A DNA stretch of 64,000 nucleotides. Source: Planctomycetota bacterium (GTDB lineage: Bacteria; Planctomycetota; Phycisphaerae; Phycisphaerales; UBA1924). The notes under the pieces were generated by a model that saw only the letters and a program-made list of their open reading frames with translations, had not been told where the DNA came from and ran no database searches. The stretch lies in the NCBI GenBank assembly GCA_017303555.1, contig JAFLCN010000021.1, positions 1 through 64,000 of the forward strand, given 5' to 3'. A program made the translations under genes and the position numbers. This document shows, one piece after another, positions 25,565 through 34,106 of the stretch (its first letter is position 1; each line of letters starts with the position of its first letter).

Positions 25565-26404
25565 CTAGGGGCAGACCAGCTCGTTGTACGCGACTACGAA
25601 AATCTGGAAGTCGGCGTCGTCAACAAAGCCGTCTTGATTGACGTCGGCCGGGCAATCCGGCGGCATGGCGGGATCGGCGCAGTCGAGGATGTTGTATGCG
25701 CCGACGAACAGCGTGAAATCGGCATCATCGACAAAGCCGTCGTTGTTCAGGTCGGAGGGGCAGGCGGAGGCGGGGATGATCTCGATATCGAGGTAGTAGG
25801 ACGCATCGGCGAAGAGGCCGTTGAAGAAGAAGTAGTTGCTGTTGGCCGAGGCACCGAGTTCGAGTGAGTAGCCGCCGGGGGGCAGGGTGCCGGATTCCTG
25901 GTTCGGCTGATTGCCGCTGGAGTCGAACGAAAAGACTGGCTCGCCCGCGAGCAGCGCGCCGGAGCTTCCGGCATGCGTGCCCAGGAAAGAGCCGTCGAGC
26001 ACGCGGTATGTGCCGCCGGAAGGCAGATCGAACTGGACGGTGAGTGCGGAGACGGAATCGGCGCTGCCCCCGATCATGAAATCGCCGGGATCGACATCGG
26101 CGGAGACGCTGCCGAAAACCGAGAGGACGTTGCCGCTGAACGCGTAACGGAGCGTCGAAACGGCGCGCGATTCGCCGTCGCCGCCGGGGAGCGTGATGGT
26201 GACTGTGTAGGTGTCGTCGCGGGGCGGGAAGAGGCCGGAGTAGTTGCCGCCCTGAGTGTCCATCATCAGGTCGAACGGACTCTCGGCCATGCCCGAGGCC
26301 TTGGTGTTGGTGAAGTAGTTGGCGTTCTGCCAGATGGGATCGGCGTTGGCACCGCCTGCGAACAGGAGCCCGAGCGTCGCCGCGATTGCGCTATGGATTT
26401 GCAT
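25565..26404 (-). CDS. Exported protein with dockerin-type tag (cluster member 4)
   Basis: A 279-residue protein with a signal peptide ending GANADP. The middle domain (about 25-210) includes FDLPSGGTYRVLDGSFLG and LPPGGYSLELGASAN. These segments are recognisably similar to member 1 (FGGRFRVLDGWFRQD, LEPGDYSLLFGS), so members 1 and 4 look like diverged paralogues over their whole length. The tag has DLNNDGFVDDADF, LDCADPAMPPDC, DVNQDGFVDDADF and LVCP. Confidence 0.8.
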   Translation of the reverse strand: MQIHSAIAATLGLLFAGGANADPIWQNANYFTNTKASGMAESPFDLMMDTQGGNYSGLFPPRDDTYTVTITLPGGDGESRAVSTLRYAFSGNVLSVFGSVSADVDPGDFMIGGSADSVSALTVQFDLPSGGTYRVLDGSFLGTHAGSSGALLAGEPVFSFDSSGNQPNQESGTLPPGGYSLELGASANSNYFFFNGLFADASYYLDIEIIPASACPSDLNNDGFVDDADFTLFVGAYNILDCADPAMPPDCPADVNQDGFVDDADFQIFVVAYNELVCP

Positions 26405-26530
26405 CGACCCTCCGGGGGATTAGCCTACCGGAATCGGCCGGATCAGATCAAGCCCAAAACGCCCGAACCGGCGGGAGACGCGATCCGGAGCCCCTTGGAG
26501 CAGGTAAATGTGCGTGCGATGCTGCAATGC

Positions 26531-27355
26531 CTACGGGCAGATCAGGTCGTTGTACGCGGTCAGGAAGATCACGAAATCGCTGTCATCGACGAAACCGTCC
26601 GCGTTCAGGTCGCCGGGGCAGCCCGGCCCCATCGCCGGGTCGGCGCAGTCGAGCAGGTCGTACCCGCGAGCAAAGACGGTGAAGTCGGCGTCCTCGACCA
26701 CGCCATCGAGGTTGAGATCGGCGCGGCAGTTCCTCGAAAAAGAGAACGCGAAGTTGTCGTAGTTGCACGAGATCAGCCCGTTGCTGCCGAAGTGATTCTG
26801 CAGCACAAAGCGGACGCGTTGGAGCGGAGAGAAGTTGGTGATCGAGTCGAACTTGACTCCGTTGAAGTACGCTGCGAGCGTCGCGCCGACGCGTTCGATC
26901 TTCAGCGTTGCGGAAGTGAGCGCCGTGGAAGTGCGAGCGCGGACAGAGCCGTTCCAGACGTGGTAGTTGAGCCCCAGGCCGGAGTCGTTGTCGTAGACGT
27001 TGTAATAGACCGAGCCGCTCCGGAAGATTGTGTGGAGTTCGATTTGATTCAACCCGGCCAGCATGATGTTGGCGTTGGCGATTTCGATCTGGCAAGAGAA
27101 ATCGCCGGCGACGCTGCCGCTGATCGAATCGAGCATCAGTTCGAGCGCGATGTTCTGCAGCCCGCCGGGGTTGTTGGGGGCGGGGCGGGCGAAGTGGATC
27201 GTGCCGCCGGTGTCGGACCAGACATATTGCCCGGCGGTTGTCTGGGTCACCTTCCAGAAACTGGGTCGGACGCCGAGCGAAAAATCGTCGACGAACGAGC
27301 CGGCGGATGCCAAGGGGCAAATGAGAAAAAGGGGCAAGCCGCGGCGAATGAGCAT
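26531..27355 (-). CDS. Exported protein with dockerin-type tag (cluster member 5)
   Basis: A 274-residue protein. The ATG at 27355 is chosen because a near-perfect GGAGGTGATC lies directly upstream; an alternative start at 27391 would put the signal peptide too far inside. After the signal (ICPLASAG) comes a laminin-G/concanavalin-like domain (FVDDFSLGVRPSFWKVTQ, SDTGGTIHFARP, LKIERVGATLAAYFNG). The tag has DLNLDGVVEDADF, LDCADPAMGPGC, DLNADGFVDDSDF and LICP. It is the first of the five tagged genes in transcription order; the strong ribosome site suggests high expression. Confidence 0.8.
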   Translation of the reverse strand: MLIRRGLPLFLICPLASAGSFVDDFSLGVRPSFWKVTQTTAGQYVWSDTGGTIHFARPAPNNPGGLQNIALELMLDSISGSVAGDFSCQIEIANANIMLAGLNQIELHTIFRSGSVYYNVYDNDSGLGLNYHVWNGSVRARTSTALTSATLKIERVGATLAAYFNGVKFDSITNFSPLQRVRFVLQNHFGSNGLISCNYDNFAFSFSRNCRADLNLDGVVEDADFTVFARGYDLLDCADPAMGPGCPGDLNADGFVDDSDFVIFLTAYNDLICP

Positions 27356-27406
27356 GATCACCTCCGCATCAAGGGTACGGGGTAAGCTCAACGACCGACT
27401 GCGGGC

Positions 27407-28546
27407 TCAGTTTCCGAACAGGTTCTTCTCGCCGAAATAGCCGTTCTGCTCGAAATACTGGAGCGCTTCGGAGACGCTGGTGAAGATCTTCGTGGCGGTT
27501 TCGGTGATGAACGGGCTTGGGGCCTTTTTGGGCTTCCAAACGACGAAAACTTCCTTGGTGTGCTCGAAGGCGTGGTGCAGCTCGCGTTCGACGCCGCTGC
27601 TGAGGCCGGGGAAATCTGTGCCCTTGGCGGTGGGGATCTCGGGGATGAGGCTCACGATCATGTCGGATTGGTCGATGAGCTTGAAATCGCGCATGTAGAT
27701 CTGGCCGTCGATGTCGCCTGCGATATCGAGGACCTCGCGGATGCGGACGCGGAGCGGCGCGCCGGTCGCGGCCTTGCTGCCGCCGTAGGAGTGGGGCGTG
27801 ACGTCGAGGAACTCTTTGCCTTCGCGTGCGGCGGCGAGGGAGCGTTCGAGCAGGAGCTTCTCGTCCACGTCGCCGGGATCGAAGGTAATGAAGTGCTCGG
27901 CGAGGGCGGCGCGGAACTGATCGATCTCCGCGAGCACATCGGGCATGTCGACGACGTGGCTCATCGGGAACGAGGGATAGACCTTGCGCATCTGCGGGCG
28001 GCAGGTGAGGCGGAAGAGCGTGCGGGTGGTGCTCTCGTGCCGGCCCCGCGCCATGATGGCGAACTGGGAGCCGGGGATGGCCTTGCTCATCAGCTCGGTC
28101 GCGAGGATCTCTTCCTCGCGCCAGACCATGCAGTCCTTGAGCGTCGCGTCGATGTCGTGTTCTTTGTGCAGGCGATCGTGCACCACCTCGATGTTGTCGA
28201 CGAGGCAGATGAAGAGATCGGGCTTGAACTTTGCGATCTGATCGAAGTCGAACGCGCTGAACAGGCCGTGGCGCCAGCGGAAGGTGGCGTGCGTGTTGAC
28301 GATGACGTTCTTCTGATCGCGCGATTCGGCGATGATGTCTTTGAAGGCGGCACGCCGGAGCGAATTGAGGCGGGAGAGGGGCAGATCGAGGATCTTGCCG
28401 GGGCGGACGTCGGCGCCTTCCTTGTACATGATGTCGCCGACGTGGTAGACCTGCAGGGTTTCGCCCTGCTGGCCGGCAAACTTGGCGACGGCGTCGAGGT
28501 AGGGCTTCTTGTCCATCCCGACCTGACCGGTGACGATTGCTCGCAT
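27407..28546 (-). CDS. P-loop-like / deoxyribosyltransferase-like fusion protein
   Basis: A 379-residue cytosolic protein I cannot assign to a named enzyme. The front (about 1-190) begins MRAIVTGQVGMDKKPYL, shaped like the first strand and loop of an adenylate-kinase-type NTPase but with a degenerate Walker A (no GK[ST]), and contains VIVNTHATFRWRHG and FICLVDNIEVVHDRL. The back (about 285-379) resembles the nucleoside 2-deoxyribosyltransferase fold (MRDFKLIDQSDMIVSLIPE, SSGVERELHHAFEHTKEVFVVW). Start at 28546 with GGAG upstream. It lies 65 bp downstream of pgl and zwf on the same strand, which hints at a tie to pentose or nucleotide metabolism. Confidence 0.65.
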   Translation of the reverse strand: MRAIVTGQVGMDKKPYLDAVAKFAGQQGETLQVYHVGDIMYKEGADVRPGKILDLPLSRLNSLRRAAFKDIIAESRDQKNVIVNTHATFRWRHGLFSAFDFDQIAKFKPDLFICLVDNIEVVHDRLHKEHDIDATLKDCMVWREEEILATELMSKAIPGSQFAIMARGRHESTTRTLFRLTCRPQMRKVYPSFPMSHVVDMPDVLAEIDQFRAALAEHFITFDPGDVDEKLLLERSLAAAREGKEFLDVTPHSYGGSKAATGAPLRVRIREVLDIAGDIDGQIYMRDFKLIDQSDMIVSLIPEIPTAKGTDFPGLSSGVERELHHAFEHTKEVFVVWKPKKAPSPFITETATKIFTSVSEALQYFEQNGYFGEKNLFGN

Positions 28547-28611
28547 GGAAGGCTCCAAGTAGAAGGGGGAATGATAGGAAAGCCGTGAGAGCGAGCGGGC
28601 TTTGTTGGTGC

Positions 28612-29322
28612 TTACGGCGTCGCCGCGGCGTCTAAAAACCACTCGGCATCACCAACACGGGCCGAGGGTTGATCTGCCGGCGGATTGGCAAGGCACCCTG
28701 CGACGACGGGCTTTTTGTCGGCGCCTGCAGCGAGGAAGATCCGGTATTTGGCGGCGCGAGCGGCGGGGAACGTGAGCGTGACGCGGTCTTTCACCGGTGA
28801 GGTGGGCGGCGCGATGGCGGAAGCGACCGCCTTGACGGATTCGTTCAGTGTCGGCGAGCGCGGGAAGAGGCTGAGGGTGTGGCCGTCGTCGCCGATGCCG
28901 AGAAGAAGGATGTCGATCGCGGGCATCTTGGATTGCGGGTCGATATCGCAGGTGCGGCGGAGTTCGGCTTCATATGCCGCGGCGCACTCGATGGGTGAAA
29001 GCGTGGTGGGGACGCTGTGCACGTTGGCCTCGGTAAAGCGGATGTGCGCGAGCAGCGATTCGCGGGCCATGCGTTCGTTGCTGTCTTTGTCGGTGCGCGG
29101 GACGCAGCGTTCATCGCCCCACCAGAAGTGGACGCGGGGCCAGTCGATATTGGGAAGCCCTGCGAGAATCGCGTACATCGAACGCGGCGTGTTGCCACCG
29201 GAGAGCGCGAGATGTGCTTCGCCTCGGGCTCCGATCAATTCGCGGAGAAGGTGGGCAACGCGATCGGCACAGGCGTGGGCCATCGCGGGGAGATCGACGT
29301 AGGAGTGGACGACGTGGGGCAT
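28612..29322 (-). CDS. pgl: 6-phosphogluconolactonase
   Basis: A 236-residue enzyme of the NagB/DevB-type Pgl family that hydrolyses 6-phosphogluconolactone, step two of the oxidative pentose phosphate pathway. Motifs include LALSGGNTPRSMYAIL (phosphate loop), VHFWWGDERCVP, and LLLGIGDDGHTLSLFP with the catalytic His. The start at 29322 fits the family; the open frame upstream is a shadow. Thirty-one bases separate it from zwf on the same strand, the classic zwf-pgl pairing. Confidence 0.93.
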   Translation of the reverse strand: MPHVVHSYVDLPAMAHACADRVAHLLRELIGARGEAHLALSGGNTPRSMYAILAGLPNIDWPRVHFWWGDERCVPRTDKDSNERMARESLLAHIRFTEANVHSVPTTLSPIECAAAYEAELRRTCDIDPQSKMPAIDILLLGIGDDGHTLSLFPRSPTLNESVKAVASAIAPPTSPVKDRVTLTFPAARAAKYRIFLAAGADKKPVVAGCLANPPADQPSARVGDAEWFLDAAATP

Positions 29323-29353
29323 GCGCGGAGCATAACGCGCGTTGGCGGGAGAG

Positions 29354-30820
29354 TCAGGGCTCGGTCCAGCACTGGCCGTAGCGGGCGACAAGTTCGTTCG
29401 CGGCAGTCGGGCCCCAGGAGCCGGAGGCGTAGGTCTGAATCGCGGGCTTGTTCTCGAGCACCGGGGTGAAGAGTTCCCACGATGTTTCAATCTCGTCGGC
29501 GCGAACGAAGAGCGTGCGGTCGCCTCGCGCGACATCGAGCAGGAGTGTCTGGTACGCCTCGGGGAGCTTTCCGAAGGCTTCGGAGTAGCGGAAGTGCATC
29601 TTCTGGGTCTGGAGCTGAAGGCCGGAGCCGGGCTTTTTGACCTCAACGGTGAGGTTGAAGCCTTCATCGGGCTGGAGCAGCAATTCGAGACGGTTCTGCG
29701 TGAAGAGGCACGCGCCGTAGCTGTCGAACATCGCGACGGGCGGGCGCTTGAAGGTGACGACGATGCGCGTCATCTTCTTGGAGAGGCGCTTGCCGGTTCG
29801 CATGAAGAAGGGCACACCCTGCCAGCGCCAGTTGTTGATGGAGAGTTTGCAGGCGACGAAGGTCTCGGTGAGCGAGTTGGGCGCGACGCCGTGCTCGGTG
29901 AGATAGCCGGGGACGACTTCGTTGCCGATCGTGCCCTTGCCGTACTGGCCGTAGACGACGTGATCGCGATCGACCGGAAGCATCGACTTGAGGACCTTGA
30001 CCTTTTCGTTCGCGACGCTCTCGGCATCGATCAGCGCCGGCGGCTCCATCGCGATGAGCGCGAGGAGCTGCATCATGTGGTTCTGCACGATATCGCGGAG
30101 CGCGCCGGCGTTCTCATAGAACGCGCCGCGGCCTTCGACGCCGAGTTGCTCGGCAACGGTGATCTCGACGCGCTCGATGCGGTCCCGATTCCAGATCGGC
30201 TCGAAGAGCGAATTGGCAAAGCGGAAGACCAGGATGTTCTGAACCGTATCCTTGCCCAGATAGTGATCGAGGCGGTAGATGTGGTCTTCGGGGTAGTACT
30301 TATGGACGAGCGCGTTCAGGGCCTTGGCGCTTGAGAGATCCTGGCCGAAGGGTTTTTCGAGAACGAGACGAGTCCAGCCGGGAGACTTGTTCAATCCGGC
30401 CTCGGCAAGGCGTTCGACGGTGGGGGCGAAGGCCGGGAGAGGCAGCGCGAGGTTGAAGGCGCGATTGCCGGGGAGGTCGAGTTGCTTCTCAAGAGATTCG
30501 ATGCGCTCGCGAAGGGCCTTGTACTGAGCGGGTCCGCTCTCACCCAGCGATTGGAAGTAGAGCGTCTTCTTTGCCCAGGCCTCGGCCTTTGCCTTGTCGA
30601 TGCCGTGCTCGGTGAGGGCTTCGGCTGCGGCCTTGCGGAACTCATCATCCGAAAGCGGCGCACGGGCCGCGCCGAGGATGGCGTGTCCTTCGTGGGCCTT
30701 GGGGTCGAGGTCGACGTTGTAGAGCGCGGGGATGAGCTTGCGATAGGAGAGATCGCCGGTCGCACCGAAGATCACAAAGAGGTGGCGTGGCGCTGATCCG
30801 CCCTGTCCGACGAGTTGCAT
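29354..30820 (-). CDS. zwf: Glucose-6-phosphate dehydrogenase
   Basis: A 488-residue enzyme (family about 490) that oxidises glucose 6-phosphate and yields NADPH. The cofactor-binding motif GATGDLSYRK is at 19-28, EKPFG at 155-159, and the substrate-binding signature DHYLGK at 185-190. The start at 30820 (MQLVGQGG) is preferred over 30835 because GGGAG lies 8 bases before it. It heads the run zwf - pgl - P-loop/deoxyribosyltransferase-like gene. Confidence 0.95.
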   Translation of the reverse strand: MQLVGQGGSAPRHLFVIFGATGDLSYRKLIPALYNVDLDPKAHEGHAILGAARAPLSDDEFRKAAAEALTEHGIDKAKAEAWAKKTLYFQSLGESGPAQYKALRERIESLEKQLDLPGNRAFNLALPLPAFAPTVERLAEAGLNKSPGWTRLVLEKPFGQDLSSAKALNALVHKYYPEDHIYRLDHYLGKDTVQNILVFRFANSLFEPIWNRDRIERVEITVAEQLGVEGRGAFYENAGALRDIVQNHMMQLLALIAMEPPALIDAESVANEKVKVLKSMLPVDRDHVVYGQYGKGTIGNEVVPGYLTEHGVAPNSLTETFVACKLSINNWRWQGVPFFMRTGKRLSKKMTRIVVTFKRPPVAMFDSYGACLFTQNRLELLLQPDEGFNLTVEVKKPGSGLQLQTQKMHFRYSEAFGKLPEAYQTLLLDVARGDRTLFVRADEIETSWELFTPVLENKPAIQTYASGSWGPTAANELVARYGQCWTEP

Positions 30821-30894
30821 CGCGAAGACTCCCATGTGCCAGCTTCGGCCGCGAAGGCGGGCAACAGATATATCGGACCTTCCGCCCCGGGCCG

Positions 30895-32034
30895 TCAGCG
30901 GGCGATTGGAATTCGGAACACGAAATAGGGGGTTGTGGGCATTGTGCCGCCGGGGCTGAACCAACTCGTGCGGTTGATCTGGGCGGTGGTGAAGAACAGC
31001 GAACTGTCCGGTCCGAACGCGAAGCTGTCGGGCCAGATGATTCGGGGGTCGCTGGCGATGGTCTGCATGAGGCCATCGGGCGTGCGGGTCATGATCGCTC
31101 CCTTTTCGAGGGCGGTGAAGTAAATGGTGCCTCGGGAGTCGATCTCCATGCCGTCGGTCATGACGGAAGGCCCGAGGGACTTGACGGCCGACGCGATCCG
31201 CTCGTCGGTGCTGGTCGGTTCGCGGAGCACATCGGTGGGGACGCGATAGAGCGTGCGCGCGGTGAGGGCTTGCCAATAGAGCCACTCGCCGTTTGTCGAG
31301 AGTGCGATGCCATCGGAGTGAATCTGTGGCACCTTGCCAGCGTTCGGGCCACCCGAGAAGCGAAGCTCGCGGCCTTCGATGATGGGGACGATGTCTTCAG
31401 CTTTGGTGCGCGGGTCGTCGGCCAGCAGTCGACGGGCCTTGCCGGTTTCGAGATCGACCACCACGATCGCGCCGAGGCCAGAATCGGTGATGTACGCGAC
31501 ATTCCGAGGCACATCGACTCGGACATCGTTCAGGTAACTCGCCTGCGGCGCGATGGAATCATCGAATTGGATGACCCGGACGGCGCGATCGGTGGTCAAG
31601 TCGAACTGCACCAGCTTCGCCCCGCCGGGGATGACACCCGCGAGTTTGGGAGAGGCCGGATCGAGCACCCAAAGCCGATCCGCGGCATCGACATACACGG
31701 ACTGCACGCAGACGAACTGCGATGAAGGTGGCAGGGTGAGATTCTCGTTGAACCGATTCCAGAACAGATCGGGGTAGGGCGTCACGCTCCCATCGGATTT
31801 CAGTTCGGCGACCGACCAACTGTGACCGTCGTGCCAGTTGGGGCTGCTGACGAAGCGGCGGCCGGTTCTGGAAACCGCGATGCCGGTCCACTGTGCTCCG
31901 AAAGATTCTCCGACAACGGCGAGCGGCTTGTCGCCCATCGGGCCGGAGGTTGTCCCGGCGCAACCGACCAGATGGATCAATGCCGCGAAGGAAAGGATTC
32001 GGAACGCGCCCGTGCCGTGCAGTGTGCGGAGCAT
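30895..32034 (-). CDS. Yellow / major royal jelly protein-like lipoprotein
   Basis: A 379-residue protein with a lipoprotein signal (FAALIHLVGC). The rest fits the six-bladed beta-propeller of the MRJP/Yellow family: WNRFNENLTLPPSSQFVCVQSVYVD (quoted in parts as FVCVQSVYVD), LWVLDPASPK, YLNDVRVD, AYITDSGLGAIVVVD, SDGIALS and WPDSFAFGPD. Bacterial members are poorly characterised; some are related to lactonases of the SMP-30 type. Its position next to zwf and pgl makes a sugar-lactone role conceivable but unproven. The ATG at 32034 is chosen as the one nearest the signal; 32052 is possible. Confidence 0.8.
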   Translation of the reverse strand: MLRTLHGTGAFRILSFAALIHLVGCAGTTSGPMGDKPLAVVGESFGAQWTGIAVSRTGRRFVSSPNWHDGHSWSVAELKSDGSVTPYPDLFWNRFNENLTLPPSSQFVCVQSVYVDAADRLWVLDPASPKLAGVIPGGAKLVQFDLTTDRAVRVIQFDDSIAPQASYLNDVRVDVPRNVAYITDSGLGAIVVVDLETGKARRLLADDPRTKAEDIVPIIEGRELRFSGGPNAGKVPQIHSDGIALSTNGEWLYWQALTARTLYRVPTDVLREPTSTDERIASAVKSLGPSVMTDGMEIDSRGTIYFTALEKGAIMTRTPDGLMQTIASDPRIIWPDSFAFGPDSSLFFTTAQINRTSWFSPGGTMPTTPYFVFRIPIAR

Positions 32035-32082
32035 GTCAAAGCCTATCCGCAACCGGCCGGAGCGGGCCGGCGAAACGTGTCG

Positions 32083-32874
32083 TTAGAGCAACCCGGCCCC
32101 GAGAGCGATCCCGCTCACGATCAGCAAGACGGCCACGCCAATACGGAGGGATTCGAGCGTCATTTTCTTGATGAGCCGCGAGCCGACGAAGGAACCGGCA
32201 AATGCCGCGAGACATGCTGCGCCGACGAGCAAGGGGCTTACTCCGCCGCGGGAGGCGTGCGATGCGCTCAGGGTGAAGTAGGCAAGCCCGTACACGAGCA
32301 GGCGTGCGATATCGACCAGGACGCCGCAGACGGCGTTCATGCCGACATAGGTTTCCTTTGAGAGCCCGGCGCGCATGAGGAACGCGGCGCGCAGAGTTCC
32401 CTGATGCCCGGAAAGCCCGCCGAAGAAGCCCGAAAGCGCACCACCCAGCGGAAGCAGGCGCGGTCCGATGGTCAGGCGCGAGAAGACCGGGAGCAGATCA
32501 AGGAGCGCGAACCCGATGATGAGCGCCGCGATGACGAGTTTGACGGTGGTAATCTCGCACGCGTGGGTGCCGATCTTCCAGGTGTGGAGCGGGGCGACTT
32601 CGGAGAGCAGGCGGAGCGTCGCGGCCCCGACCAGCGCAGCGACCGTCGCGGGGATTCCGAACGCGATGAGCACGCGGCGATCGGCGTAACGGGCGACGAG
32701 GCCGAGCGAGAAGAGGTTGTTCGCGAGGTGGACGATCGCGGTGGCCGCGATTGCCGCGGGCAGCGGGAAGAACACCGCAAACGCGGGCATCAGCAGCGTT
32801 CCGAGACCGAAGCCCGACACCAGCGTGAGTGCGGATGCGAACAGGGCGACGGAGCAGACAAGCAGGTAGTCCAC
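32083..32874 (-). CDS. TauE/SafE family permease
   Basis: A 263-residue integral membrane protein with about seven or eight hydrophobic segments. Features of the TauE/SafE (DUF81) family are the glycine-rich first helix (VSGFGLGTLLMPAF), VHLANNLFS, and the second repeat GALSGFFGGLSGHQGTLRAAFL. Family members export sulfite, sulfoacetate or other organosulfonates, but most are uncharacterised and the substrate here is unknown. It follows the glycosyltransferase gene by 10 bp on the same strand. Confidence 0.88.
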   Translation of the reverse strand: MDYLLVCSVALFASALTLVSGFGLGTLLMPAFAVFFPLPAAIAATAIVHLANNLFSLGLVARYADRRVLIAFGIPATVAALVGAATLRLLSEVAPLHTWKIGTHACEITTVKLVIAALIIGFALLDLLPVFSRLTIGPRLLPLGGALSGFFGGLSGHQGTLRAAFLMRAGLSKETYVGMNAVCGVLVDIARLLVYGLAYFTLSASHASRGGVSPLLVGAACLAAFAGSFVGSRLIKKMTLESLRIGVAVLLIVSGIALGAGLL

Positions 32875-32884
32875 AGGCCCGACG

Positions 32885-33877
32885 TTACGCGGCCAGCGAC
32901 ATCGGAGCAGGAGTTTGTGAGCTGTTTGCGGCCTGGGTTGCGGCCGAGATCAGTCCGAGACGCCAGGTCCAGCGTTTGAGAAGAGATTGTTCGTTGTAGA
33001 TGAACTCAACGGCCTGGGGCGTTGCGGAATCAGAAGCGACATCGGCGAGGGCGAAGAGTTCCTGGCGGAGCTGCTCGGCAAGCCCGCGCTCGGCTTCGAC
33101 GAACGCGCGGCTATAGCGGATTTCATCGGCCTGACCGATCTCGCGGCCGAAGAGGGCCTTTGCGAAGCGCGGATAGCGGAGACCGATGCGAAAGGCCTGG
33201 GTGCCGCGGCAGAACTCGCGATCGAGGAACGCATCGGGCTCGATTCGGTGATCGTGGCGAACGCGGATCTGGTGTCGATAGACGAGCGGCAGCGAGCGCG
33301 CGGAGGTGACTCGCCAGGCCCATTCGAGATCGGCGTATTCGGAATGCTCGGGCGACTCGTCGAAGAGCATTCCCGCGGCATCCTGAGCGCGGAACGACAT
33401 GTTCAAGAAGAGCGCATTCCGAAAGGTCCAATCGCGCTCGATGCTCGTGCTGTGCTTTTCCATCTGGTCAAGCGGGGCAGCCAGTGAAGTTTCGCGGGCG
33501 ACGCGATCGAGAAGGCGATCGGGCAGGCGGATGACTGCGGGCGCTGCGCCCATGACGAGCGCGGGTTTGCCCGCGAGCGACTGGTGGGCGTTGAGATGAC
33601 CTTCGAGGCAATCGGGGAGCGGAACGACATCGTCGGCCAGAAACAGAATGACGTCACCCTTTGCCGCGGCAAGCAGCGCGTTGCGCCGGGCCGCGAGTCC
33701 ATTTGTGGGGGACGGAACGTGTCGGAAGCGATCGGATCGGTGCGTGTCGGCTTTCTGGGGGGTGCTGTAGAGGACCTCGAACTGATCGGCCGGGAGGGTT
33801 TGGGCACCGAGCGCATCGAAGCACCGGGCGAGGCGATCGGGCGAAGCAAGCGACGGGATGAGCACGCTTATCTGCAC
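32885..33877 (-). CDS. Family 2 glycosyltransferase
   Basis: A 330-residue GT-A-type enzyme. It begins MQISVLIPSLASPDRLARC, has the nucleotide-sugar DxD-like motif FLADDVVPLPD at about 97-107, and a YADLEWAWR segment that fits the acceptor-side ED motif. The last 80 residues are not typical of the core family. It probably adds a sugar to a surface glycan; donor and acceptor are unknown. It is divergent from the PilZ gene, with about 230 bp between the two starts. Confidence 0.85.
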   Translation of the reverse strand: MQISVLIPSLASPDRLARCFDALGAQTLPADQFEVLYSTPQKADTHRSDRFRHVPSPTNGLAARRNALLAAAKGDVILFLADDVVPLPDCLEGHLNAHQSLAGKPALVMGAAPAVIRLPDRLLDRVARETSLAAPLDQMEKHSTSIERDWTFRNALFLNMSFRAQDAAGMLFDESPEHSEYADLEWAWRVTSARSLPLVYRHQIRVRHDHRIEPDAFLDREFCRGTQAFRIGLRYPRFAKALFGREIGQADEIRYSRAFVEAERGLAEQLRQELFALADVASDSATPQAVEFIYNEQSLLKRWTWRLGLISAATQAANSSQTPAPMSLAA

Positions 33878-34106
33878 GGCGTGAGTATCGGTTGGAGCGC
33901 GGCATTTGCATTGATCCGGCGATCACGCTCGAAAAAACGATGGATTTTCGGAAGGTCCGCGAAAGTGGGCTGCCTCCCGAAGCCGATGCGCACAGGTCCG
34001 CCAGACCGCGAACCCCGGAGCCGCCACCGACGCTTCGGGGATCCAAGGGCCACGGATGGCCCGGCGCGGCTGGTTGCAGAGGGTTTGGTTGCAAAGGAGC
34101 CGCGGC

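Noticed and set aside
25973..27385. 470-residue plus-strand ORF opposite cluster members 4 and 5
   Set aside because: Same reason: antisense shadow caused by high GC and the repeated tag.
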